Origin: Parus major
Lineage: Eukaryota > Chordata > Aves > Passeriformes > Paridae
Reading direction: 5' to 3'
NCBI RefSeq assembly: GCF_001522545.3
Contig: NC_031769.1
Location: 134,866,105 to 134,930,104, forward strand
DNA length: 64,000 nt
The notes beneath the pieces were generated by a model, which was not told the DNA's origin, made no database searches, and worked only from the letters and a program-made list of their open reading frames with translations. Shown here one piece after another: positions 1-16,641 of this stretch. Position numbers and translations under genes: made by a program. Numbering within the stretch: position 1 is the first letter of the stretch; every line of letters starts with the position of its first letter.

Positions 1-55
1 AACAATGCAGCCCAGTCACACACATGCAGAGCTCCCTTCAATGTATCAGCTACTA

Positions 56-2064
<2,009 letters not shown>

Positions 2065-2259
2065 TTTGGCAGTAAGGCCGCTCATTTCTCCAACTCCAGG
2101 TGCCATTAGCAAGACACTCGATAGATGCTGGTCCCAAACCATAATACCCAGGATCACAGCTGAAAACTACTTTTGTTTTATACTCATAGTGTGAACCATT
2201 CACTATCCTCCATCTTCCATGTTCCAGGGTAAAAGAATTGATGCTCGGACATGTAACAA
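2065..2259 (-). CDS. CSMD3: CSMD3 exon 20 of window: Sushi16
   Basis: A 195-bp symmetrical phase 1-1 exon. It begins VVTCPSINSFTLEHGRWR and ends WSWRNERPYCQ. It has four cysteines (VTC, FSC, IEC, PYC), D-P-G-Y, and two sequons (NGS, NGT). The acceptor is ttttggaag and the donor AAA|gtgagt. This Sushi is the strongest sign that the gene is CSMD3: the stretch after HGRWR (IVNGSHYEYKTK) is the CSMD3 version and differs strongly from what I remember for CSMD1. Confidence 0.96.
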
Positions 2260-3562
2260 CTTCCAAAATAACAAAAAGACAGTTGGTGGCTAAGTACAGG
2301 CAAATTGGGAAAATCTGTACCATTAGTAACCAAAAAGTCCATTTTAAACACAGTAACATAATCTTTGAAAACTAAGGCTGTATTTGAAATTGCCTGTGGT
2401 TAGCTGGTATGAGTATTCTCATTTAATTGATAATCATCCAGAAAGGGAAGGGACTGTGTATGCAGAGTGATGCAGCTGGTATAGATAGGAGCTATACCAT
2501 GGTTGGATTCACTAAAGGTGGAACCATCTGTGACATTTTACATCAGGCACCAGAATCTTTACTAAAATTTTAAGTACATTCAAATGGAGAAATTATTTTT
2601 TTACCCAAGTAAACTCTATGAGATATGAAAGACTTCTTTGAGAGGCTGCATATTGGTGACAGAAAAAATAACATCAATATCCAAGTTGTTTTTTCAACAG
2701 CTATGTATTTTTGTCCCATTTCTTAATTCTAAGTGCTTTTCCTCCAGAAATGGAACAAAAACATTCTACAACACTAATAGAATACAAAATAGTATAAGAA
2801 GCATAATGATTTTTCCTGCTGTTTTTCTTTATTTTCATTCATTCTTTAGAAAGAGGAAAATTTATGACAGAATGAAATTTTCAAGAACAAGAAGAAAAAA
2901 AGGAAAAAGGAGAAATTCTTGAAAAATAATCCAGTCTTAATTTGCTCTCATTTCCAAAATTCATTGGGTGAGATAATCCAAATCCTACTGTGCATGAGGC
3001 AGTGACATCCCTGTACCACTCTTACAATCACCTGGGTTTTCATATCCCATTTATAACTGCTGATACCCACTTCATTTTGGGAATTCAATACATTTTCTTT
3101 GCAGTGATGTTCCCCCAACTTTAGATGGTGTAGGACTATAGTGATGGGATGAATATAAATAGTAAGATGCAGTTTCAAGCAATTATCACAGGTTTTGCAA
3201 TTTTGGATAGTAAAAAGGGTTTGTTAACAGTATATGAGTTGTGCAGCTCTCATTGAAGAGACGACTTTTGCGGAAAACCTCCGCAACCATTAACTTTGAT
3301 TTAACAGTAAATTAATTATTAGTTTGATTGTCTTCTATAAGCTCTAGCATGTTTATTCTGTTTATGCTGTTAAGTTTCAGCATGTCTTAGTTACATATAC
3401 TTCATAAATGTATTTCATAATAATTTAATACCAGCAATAATTCATGGATTAAAGCATCCTGAAGATGAAAGTTTAAGCCATGTGAAGATTTGTGCCCTGG
3501 ATAAATAAACAAAATGTACAGACATGTTTTTACTCACTAGAGACCTTTTACATGTTACTCAC
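2260..3562 (-). other. CSMD3: Intron between window exons 19 and 20
   Basis: A 1303-bp intron between two Sushi exons. No feature that I can support. Confidence 0.8.
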
Positions 3563-3748
3563 CTACACAGCGAGGTGTTTTATTGTGATTGCTCCAGGTA
3601 CCATCCGGCTGGCAGACTGCAGTAGTAAGCTCTTTGGCTGATAGCCTGTATCCATCATTGCAAAAATAAGTAACACGGGTGCCAACTAAGTAATCTGTGG
3701 TTAATATCCCACCATTTACTGGAGCTTTAGGAATTCCACAAGATATTG
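3563..3748 (-). CDS. CSMD3: CSMD3 exon 19 of window: Sushi15
   Basis: A 186-bp symmetrical phase 1-1 exon. It begins AISCGIPKAPVNGGILTTDY and ends WSNHNKTPRCV. It has four cysteines (ISC, YFC, AVC, PRC), the N-D-G-Y turn, the Trp and an N-K-T glycosylation sequon. The acceptor is ctctactcag and the donor TAG|gtgagt, near consensus. It starts the tandem Sushi part of the protein, with no CUB between it and the next exon. It is not covered by a long open reading frame but is exact in phase. Confidence 0.95.
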
Positions 3749-4225
3749 CTGAGTAGAGAGAAAGAGAAAGTTTTTTATATCTTCAATATAAGTCTCCACT
3801 GACCTCAGAGAACTTATGCATTGCAAAATCACTAGTCTTAAATTCATAAAAAATAATTTTTAACTCATTAATATGTGTTTTAAGCATACAAATAAATTCT
3901 CTTAAAATTTTAGGGAATTGAATTCAATGAAGCTTTTGCATTTTGATGGAGGAAGCAAAAAACATGGACAATGGTTCATAACTCTGCAGCTAACAATTCA
4001 AAGTGCAGATGAAAATAAAGAAAAGAGAATAGAAAATATCTGAAAAAAAATATGACCAACATGGTTGAATTAGTAAAGCACCAGTCTGAGAAACATGAAT
4101 ATGGTTTATGTTCATATTTCTTCTATCAGTTGTACTTTGTGACCTCTAGCAAATCTTTAAAATTACTTTTCAACATTTTATATTTTCCACCTGGAAAGCA
4201 GGAAGAACATACTCTTTTAAAAATA

Positions 4226-5275
4226 TTGAATCATAGAATCATAAAATGACCTGGGGTGAAAGGGGCCTTAAAGACCTAGTTCCAATCCCTCTGCAATGGG
4301 CAGGAACATAGTTTACTAGATCAGGTTGCTTAAAGCCTGGATTTGAACACTTCCAGGGATGGGGCATCTACAGCTCCTCTGGGTAACCTGTGCCTCACCA
4401 CCTTCACAGTAAGGAATTCCCTCCTGATGTGCAATTTGAACTGAACCTCTTTCATTTTAAAGCTATTCCCATCTATCCTATTGCTGCACACCCTTGGGAA
4501 AAGTCCCTCTCCAGGTTTCCTGTCAGCTTCTTTAAGTCCTTGTCTTTGTCATCCATGACTTGTGAAGTGAGACTGAAGCACTTGTCAGCAAAGACTGAGT
4601 CAAAACCACTGCTGAGTACCTCAGCTGTCCCATGTCCCAGGTAACCAGGTCTCCCATATCCTTCTGGAGAGGGCCCACAATTTACCTAGTCTTCATTTTA
4701 TCACCAGTATATCTTTAGAGGCTGTTTTTGTTGCCTTTGACAACCATGGACAGATTTATTTTATCAGGGCTCTAGCTTTCCTAACCTGATCCATAGTTGC
4801 TTGGACAATTTGTTTGTATTCTCACAGGATGTCTGTTCTCACTTCCACTCTCTCTAGGCTTTGTTTTTGTATTTTGGTTTGTCCAGGAGCTCTTTGCTCA
4901 TCCAGGCAGGTGTCCTGAAGTTTCTACCTGACTTTCTGCTTGACAACATTTCTGAGGATGCAACATTTCTGAGCTTGGAAGAAGTGATCCTTTGACTATG
5001 AACCAGTTATACTGGTCTGCTCTTAAATCTAAGGCTTTATTCCATGGTACTGTACCAAACAAATCCCTGAAGTGGCCAAATCCTGCTCTGAAGTCAAGGC
5101 TAACTAGCATCCACCCTTCTCACTGCTCTAAGGATTTGGTACTCTATAATTTCACAGTCACCGCATTCTTCAGCTTTACATTCCTCATCAGCCCCTGCTT
5201 GTTGCTGAGAAAAAGATCCAGCATAGCACCTCTCTTTGCTGGCTCCTCTATTTCTTGGAAAAGAAAGTTGAAAAC
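4226..5275 (-). mobile_element. CR1 LINE copy with internal deletion
   Basis: The left end is a CR1 3' end in reverse (gaatcatagaatcataaaat, then the 3' UTR with ggatggggcatctacagctc). From about 4600 to 5275 the minus strand encodes pieces of the ORF2 region between endonuclease and reverse transcriptase, for example LDFRAGFGHFRDLFGTVPW and CEIIEYQILRAVRR. The whole reverse-transcriptase part that should lie between is missing, so this is either an internally deleted copy or two fragments joined. Several stops break the frame. Confidence 0.8.
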
Positions 5276-6935
5276 TGCAAGTAAAACTATAAGCTATTGT
5301 TTTATTTCTTTTCTTTAACAAAAATAATGTACCAAGAGAAGATCTGGTTCTGAATAATGTTCTGTTTTGGGGATAAAAATAAAAACTAACCCTTTTCCAC
5401 ATTCTTAAACCATATATCTAATGTAGGTCAGATAAAAAAAAAAACCAACAAAAAATAGTGAAAAAAAAGGCTCAGACATTTAAGTCTGAAGTACCTTGCT
5501 TTGAAGTCAAATCTTGAGCCCTAAGAAAGTACCTATCATGCCCACACAGGAAGGTTAATCCTCTCAGACTATATATAAATACTTAGAAAAAAACGAGTGC
5601 AATCTATTTTTGCTCCAACTGGGAGCTGATCTGACATAAAACTGATTTGCTTCATAAGCAATATAACAACTGTGTGGCACAGTACTGAAGCTAATAATCA
5701 CAGCTAAGACACAGGTAAAGCACAGATCCCATAACAACTTACAGAGCAGAGGTATAAGAAGCAATCTTAAAATATTCTTGCATTGCCATAAAAATACCCC
5801 TTGCATATGACATGGAAATTTAATACAAAGAAAAACCAAAAACCACATTACAGACACTCTCTGCTGAAAAGATCACAGAAAACTATTTCAAATTTGCTAT
5901 ACCCTTGTCTAGGCAACCATAAGAACATATACCTAATGACTTTCACAGTATCTATTGGCAACTAGAAACATACACACTTTTAGAAGAGACTAAGAAAACT
6001 GTGATTAAGAAATTTAAGACCCCCAGAAACTATAATTGAATTCAAAGCTCTAGAGGGCATGAGGACATGACCCCAGCAAGATAAAAAGTTAATTAAAAAA
6101 TTAAATAAAATAAAAAGCTAATTAAATGAGAATGTCCATCTTCCACCTTTTACTGAACATCTGATAAAACTATTTCACTTGCCATCACCAAAGAAACAAC
6201 TTCTGTGACACTAAAATGAAAATGTGACCACATTTATTACTTCTTAAATTTCTCAACAGTTTGGACTGCAGATTAGGTAAATCTATCCATTCCAGGTTGA
6301 CAGCTATATGCTTGTATAACCAAGGTATAACCAAATAACACTCTACTGCATAGCTGGCCTAGCTTAACCTCTTCCTTCAAAAGCACGTTAATGATAGTAA
6401 GAACTTTGAGACAATTACAAGAGTTGCCCAAACAATGTCCACTCTGTTACATCAGGGCCAGCATTCAGCAGTGCATAAAATTAATATCCACCTGCAAAAT
6501 ATTTTATACATTGTATACGAATATTTGTAAAATTGGTAACATGTAAACAGCATTGATTACAATCCTAATGACCAACAAATTCTACAATGTTAATTCACAT
6601 AATGCACATAATTCACATTCTTTTACTAATCAGTAAAATGTATCAGATACATTTTTGCCACAACCTCAGATGTTAATATCTACCATTGAGATTAATTACT
6701 CCTTCAGTATTCAAAAATCTCCATTAGTGGCTTGATAAATTTTGAGTCATATTATCCGTATTAAGTCAATCTTGTGTCACAAGAAAATATATCCCTCCCT
6801 TAACCTTAAATTTTTAAGAAACAAGATGCAAACCAACAATGCTTGGTAACTGACTTTTATATAAACAACAGATCTCCTTAGGGTCACCCAATAACATTTT
6901 AGTTTACAGAAGTTTTGAGCTAAATTTCACATTTG

Positions 6936-7123
6936 TGGAAACTTGCACTTAAAAGTTGCCCAGAGAAACAACTTGTGGATGCCCCATCCCTGGAAGCGTT
7001 CAAGGCCAGGTTGGACTGTCCTTTAAGCAGCCTGGTTGAGTGAACAGTGTTCCTGCCCATCCCAGAAGGATTGGAACTACATCTTTCAGGTCCCTTCCAA
7101 GTAAACCCTCGCATGATTCTATG
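6936..7123 (+). mobile_element. CR1 3'-end fragment
   Basis: A 5'-truncated CR1 3' UTR, recognised by gccccatccctggaagcgtt, caaggccaggttggactg and the end catgattctatg. It is about 190 bp and lies in the Sushi14-Sushi15 intron. An open frame on the other strand (6920-7114) is a shadow of it. Confidence 0.85.
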
Positions 7124-7688
7124 AAAATTACATTTTAGTTAGTGGAAAAGATGTGAAAATATCAGGAAAAGTTATTACCACATCAGATACTTTGACAGGA
7201 AAAAAGACAAATAGGACATATCTAAAATTCCCTAAAAATAGATCTGTCACAGAAATGTTTGGTCACTATATGTCAGCTTGGGCAATATTGCTAATCAAAC
7301 TGAAACATTAAAATCTATTCCTTTTTCACAAACTTCAAAACATAGATCCAGTTCCAAAGATATATATATATAAAATACACACGGTTCTTGGAAAACCTTA
7401 GTTATATTATTTCTCAAAGAACACCAGCATTTCAGAAATTATTATTAGACCAAAATGAAGTTCTTAAATATTCTTCAGTAAATGCTAAAGCCCTGTTTTT
7501 TGTATGTCAGTCTTATTAGCTCCTCTTGAAATACTGTTTCTTAAAACTAAATTTGTTTTTATGAGGTTGAAAAATTTTGTCACAGAAATATTACCACGAA
7601 ATATTTCCCTGTTATTCATTTTAAGTCAGAAAACTGATGGCTTGCACTAGAAAAAGAAAAAGAAAGTTTCTTAGAGTATTTTTTTTTA

Positions 7689-10409
<2,721 letters not shown>

Positions 10410-10556
10410 CTATATATCTTATCCTGAAACCCTTTTTATTGGTGCCATGATCTGCTGACCACCGGAGAAATACTTCATGGCCATTGCTGGTTATATTTAG
10501 AGAAGATGAGTAGTCTCCACTGAGAGATATAAGCAATGGGCTATGACTATTTGGTC
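10410..10556 (-). CDS. CSMD3: CSMD3 exon 17 of window: end of CUB14
   Basis: A 147-bp phase 1-1 exon, separated from the previous exon by only 380 bases, the shortest intron here. It begins GPNSHSPLLISLSGDYSS and ends NKKGFRIRYI. It has an N-I-T sequon. The loop that carries S-D in CUB11-13 reads W-S-A-D-H-G here, a one-residue shift of the Asp. The acceptor is tttgtaccaag and the donor TAG|gtatgc. Confidence 0.96.
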
Positions 10557-10936
10557 CTTGGTACAAAGGAAAGAAAAAAAGAAGACAAAAAGGAATTAAA
10601 AAGTTTAACATAGAATAAACCATATGCTCACAATTAATACACATGCAAAACATCCTTCAACCAAATGGCAAATTAATTTGAATTAAAAAATGAAATATAA
10701 CTGGTAGCTATAGGTTTGCTCAAAACAAAAATTATTGCTAAGTATGACATGCAGTACAATTTTAAAATTAAGTAATCCAGCAGTTCTTCTTATTATAACA
10801 AATCAAAATAGTTGCTTAAGATTTCTTAGACTAAGAAATTATAATAAGCATAAAAAATAGTAATTAGCCAGAAGCAATATAGAAAAAACAATGGTATAGA
10901 CAAGGTATCATCCAAAGTTATTCATCCTATAGTTAC
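10557..10936 (-). other. CSMD3: Intron between window exons 16 and 17
   Basis: The shortest intron in the window, 380 bp, inside CUB14. No repeats seen. Confidence 0.9.
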
Positions 10937-11125
10937 CATCAAAAACCTCAAGTATATCAAATTCCTTTTCTGTCTGGAAGAATTCAAAGAACATGCTGAT
11001 ATTATAACCCTTTTCCACAGTAATGGTCCATGCACACATCTGGAGATTTGGGTAGCTGTCAGGATATCCAGGGCTCAGGATTACGCCTGTTGAATCCAGA
11101 CGCATTTCATTGGCTGGACAGAGCA
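10937..11125 (-). CDS. CSMD3: CSMD3 exon 16 of window: first part of CUB14
   Basis: A 189-bp phase 1-1 exon. It begins VLCPANEMRLDSTGVILSP and ends EFDILEVFDG. Unlike the other CUB starts it has L-C-P-A in place of C-G-G; the second cysteine is in M-C-A-W. T-E and F-D-I-L-E-V-F-D-G are the likely first and second calcium-ligand positions, and N-I-S is a glycosylation sequon. The acceptor is tttcacag and the donor ATG|gtaact. This is taken as the last CUB of the protein because only Sushi domains follow. Confidence 0.95.
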
Positions 11126-11682
11126 CTGTGAAACAGAAAAATTGGCAAAAAAATCTAAAGCTCATTATTTCTAGTTCATGTGATTGACGAGATTTTCCCC
11201 AGTTTAAAAGAACTGCATTACTCATTCTATTTCCTTAAACTGAACAACATGGTGATTTAAAATATGGTGAAGAGATTTAATTTTGAATTTATCTGGATTC
11301 ACTAGGTCTACAAGAATAATAATCTCATTAACTAGAAATAGTTGACATTACCATGTTATTGGAAATATTTTCAAAAATGTGTTTGCTTCATGATATCTGA
11401 AGAAATGCCTGCAGTATATGCAGAACCTAACACTGCTAAACAGGAGCTTTGAAATCTTTTTATATTGACAACTCCCACATGAAAATGAGTTAGTCCTGAG
11501 TTACACAAGAAAAATAATAGGATCTTTGTTTTCTCAAGAACACTGGAAATAATACTCTCATAAATTACAAAAATCAAGTTTTATGTTGAAAAAGTTATTG
11601 GACTATGAAGAGAGATAAAGAACATAGAAAAGCAGAGAAAGGTAGAGAAAAATAGTATTTATCTTCATATAAAAACTTTGTA

Positions 11683-11775
11683 AGAATCATAGAATATTTG
11701 GGTTGGAAGTGACCTTTGAAGATCATCTAGTCCATACCTCTGCAAACGCATCCAAACTGAACTTGAAAGACTGTA
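11683..11775 (-). mobile_element. Short CR1 3'-end fragment
   Basis: The plus strand reads agaatcatagaatatttggg, then ttggaagtgacctttgaaga, the reverse complement of a CR1 3' end. Only about 90 bp remain. Confidence 0.8.
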
Positions 11776-14700
11776 TCTGCCCATAGATTTAAAAAAATAT
11801 TTGTATCTCAGTTGCAAATTAGCATCTAGTTGCTAAATTTCAAAAGTTGTTTCTTGTGTCCTGTGTTTGTTTTAATTACTCAAGTAGAGATTGAATAGCA
11901 CCTCCACACCACTTAATAAAACCCATATGGCGGGAATCTGCCTGTAAAATTACAGTGCTGTACAATCTGTGACACATCTCATGAAAAGTAACCCTCTCAG
12001 CTTTATATGTACATACAGACATATTTTTATATAAAAATGTGTGGCAGGAGGAGTACAACAGTAATCTGGCTGCGCTCATTTATTTGCAGCTGTTTTGCCT
12101 TGCAAATGGTCCTTAATTTCAGGATTTTCAACTAAACATCCCTCAAGAATTTTATTGAGAATTGAAAGACTTGTTTCAGTTAAACAGATTCCCTTGGGAA
12201 TTGAGTAAATAATTTTTATGTGAATCAGAGTATATGTATCTGAGATACAGTTAAAAGTCACCATTACAGAATTTTTCCAGGGTCCCCTTATTATAATTCA
12301 AAATATAGTTTGGATATTATTACTCTGAAATTTTCATTTTATCCTGAAAGTAGAAGCTAATTTAAAGGAAAATTAAGGGCAAAGATACATGCTTTGTTCA
12401 GACAATACTCTTCTAACTAAATAAGATGACAGAAATTGGCTAAACTTGTGGAATTTAGTGATTATTTTCACACTTAAAGGAAATCTACAAGAATTTTAAG
12501 AAATGCTTATCCAGCTGACACACACACCAGAGAAAAACAGAGAAAAAAAGTGACATAGTTTTAAATACTACTAAATGTGATGTAAATTAACCTGTAATAA
12601 TTAAAACTACCAAATAAATATTAAACATAGCTTTTTTCAATTTTTATTTTTTTTAGGAATTCCTCATTTGTCTAATTTATCTTTACCACAATACATTAGA
12701 TTAAAGACTAATATATTGTTACTTAAATTCTGCTCAGCAGCATGCTTCAGATTTATTTATGAATTAATTTTGAATGTAGGTATCAAATTATTTCAAGTCA
12801 AAAATTAAAGAAAAATTCTTTGAAATGTCACTTTACACTGGCTAAAGCATATAACATGCACAAAGTTAAAGCATCAGGAGTAAAAGTATTAAATTCAAAA
12901 ACAAACATATGCTCTACCCAGTGAAAAGAATTAATAAACAAATATTAATATGGAACAACAGAAGAACTTAGACTTTTCCTTGAAAGTGTCTCTGAGGTAG
13001 TGTGTTACTCTGCACAATGAAGTATGGTAGTTTATCTGTAGACCAGTGCAATAGAGTAAAGTCATGAAAGACAGAAATTTCTGGCATGTATTTTTGCTGC
13101 CTTTAGATTCCATAAATATCTCTATTCATCTTTCATTATTTAAATTTAACTTATATACTGTTATCTTCTAACTTAGACATCATATAAATAAATACAAAAG
13201 AAAATATGCAGCTCTTTATTCTAGGTTGCCAGTTGGACTGGCCATTTTTGACAGAATTTGACAAATTCCTTTGCAATTTTCTTTTTAATTTTCTGAATCT
13301 AACTCTGAAGTCCATGTTAGTTTCATTCTGCTTTAAACAGAAATTATAAGAGCATTGATCTAATATTTAGCATTGGAACTAATGTTTAGCATTCATATCT
13401 GATAGATAAAAGGTTAACTATGGTAAGTGAATTCATCATTCCTAAGTTTTTGTCTTGGGTCTTGCATTGAATACAAATATGCCTTCAGCAACACACACAG
13501 GGAGGATGCCTCAGGATCAGCACATATGTCTCTATTTGCCCTATCTAATATTGCATCCTTTTAACATTTAAAGCAATGCCTGCAGGTTACTATGGTTTTC
13601 CACCTATTAAATGCTATATCTCTGTCAAGTAAGGATTTAAATTTAAATTGGGGTGTTGGAAGATATTTCTAGACACATTTGTATCTAATAAATGTCTGGA
13701 TATTCAGAAATTATCAGTGTAAAAGTTCTTAAAAAGCTCACATTTCAATTTGACTTTGCATTTTTAAGAACTAGACTCACTGCTGTGAATTTTGACTTCT
13801 GCATAGTTTTGTCCATAAAATCAGGGGAAAATAGCTTATTCAGTTGTAAGTGTAGACTCTTCTAGCTTTCCAGAAGGAAAAGATTATATTTAAGCAAGAT
13901 TTTTTTTTTAACTCTCAGCTGAAATTTTAGGTGAATATAACAGTAATAATAAAGTCCTAAAAATTAATATACTGATGTATAATTTCTTACATCTATATTA
14001 TGCACCATTTTGTAACTTTAAACATTGATAAGAACAGTAAAATATTAAAGATTTACTTGTAAATGTAGTATATTTATTCACAATTACTTTACTCTTGCCA
14101 AATGTTTCATCCTGAGTGTTTTATGGATATGTTAATGAATTAAAATTTCTGGAGAAGGACACACCAAAACATCAGATTGGTAGAAAAACCAGATGGCAGT
14201 ATTTTTCATATAATACAAATGTAGATCAAACATACTTATTATGACTGATTTGGTACAGGAAGTATTTTAATCCTGGTGTAGATGTTAGAATATTAAGCTC
14301 TGGAACAGATGGATCACAAAGGAGTATAACAGAAACTATTAGAAATCAAAATGGCATATTTTAACATAATTCTTATGAGGCTGTGGTGTTTTGGTTTGGT
14401 CTTTTTTTCTTGAGAAGGCTTTATCATACATGTTTATTACAGTAGGTCCTTATTTATCCTTCCAGATATAAACAGAAGAATTAGTAGAAAAACATAAACT
14501 CATGTCCATTACTGGAAATTCAAAGAGATTCCATTTTTTTATGAACCATGTGCAAGGCCTTCTTCATTTGCTCTCTAATCAAATTTGAGATTAATCTCTA
14601 ATTTGGTGTGAAAGAAAAATCTCACTTTTTGTTGTTTTTTTTTTTTTAAATTATGGAAAAATTACATTCTAGCATAACAGATTTAATTTCATCTTAATAA

Positions 14701-14817
14701 AGACTGGTTTAAAATGTGATGTCAGGACTGTAATCGTTTTGACCTTAACAATGAGGTGGCATTATCTCTCTGTTCACAGCTCTCAATAAGAGGAAAAGTG
14801 AACAACCAAATGCATGT

Positions 14818-14818
<1 letters not shown>

Positions 14819-14848
<30 letters not shown>
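14819..14848. repeat. (CA)15 microsatellite
   Basis: Thirty bases of uninterrupted CA on the plus strand, a dinucleotide repeat likely to vary between individuals. Confidence 0.95.
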
Positions 14849-14851
<3 letters not shown>

Positions 14852-15223
14852 AAAACCTGTTTTTTTAGAACACATTGAATAAAAAAAGGAAGTACTTAAA
14901 ACTGCACTGAAAAATTATTTTGTGAGCTTGTTCACCCAAATCTATGCTATGTTAATTTAGCATTTCTGAAAATTCCCATATAAATTTTCATACTATTATG
15001 TTGTAGAAAAAAAGAAAATCTCATTATTTACCAGACTCCCTGAAAAAAAAGGAAAAAAAAAAAATAATTGTAAAATTATTTTCATAAAGTAGAACAGCAG
15101 ATCTTTCAACTTGTGAAGTTCATTAGAATATTACTAATCACTTTGCATTAATATCTGACATACATGACACAAAACAAAGAGTAATATATAGGGATAAATC
15201 ATCAGAAGTCTGAAATAGTTTCA

Positions 15224-16560
<1,337 letters not shown>

Positions 16561-16641
16561 CTATTTCGAATTCATCATCCTCAGCTAGAATTTCAGCATT
16601 TGGTATATTTGCTGGAGGCTGGCAGACACGGAGCTGATAGG
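16561..16641 (-). CDS. CSMD3: CSMD3 exon 14 of window: first part of Sushi13
   Basis: An 81-bp phase 1-1 exon. It reads AYQLRVCQPPANIPNAE and then ILAEDDEFEI. It has the first Sushi cysteine (RVC) and an acidic stretch E-D-D-E before the junction. The acceptor is tgtttatag and the donor TAG|gtaata. It is short and absent from length-based ORF calls, but phase and family match are exact. The second half of the domain is 1.1 kb downstream in transcription. Confidence 0.94.

Noticed and set aside
2638..2922. Plus-strand frame with a basic C-terminus in the Sushi15-Sushi16 intron
   Set aside because: Composition follows A-rich sequence (poly Lys/Arg), with no domain, no splice context and no family match.
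4992..5318. Plus-strand frame of 108 codons
   Set aside because: Antisense of the CR1 ORF2 linker; no independent coding evidence.
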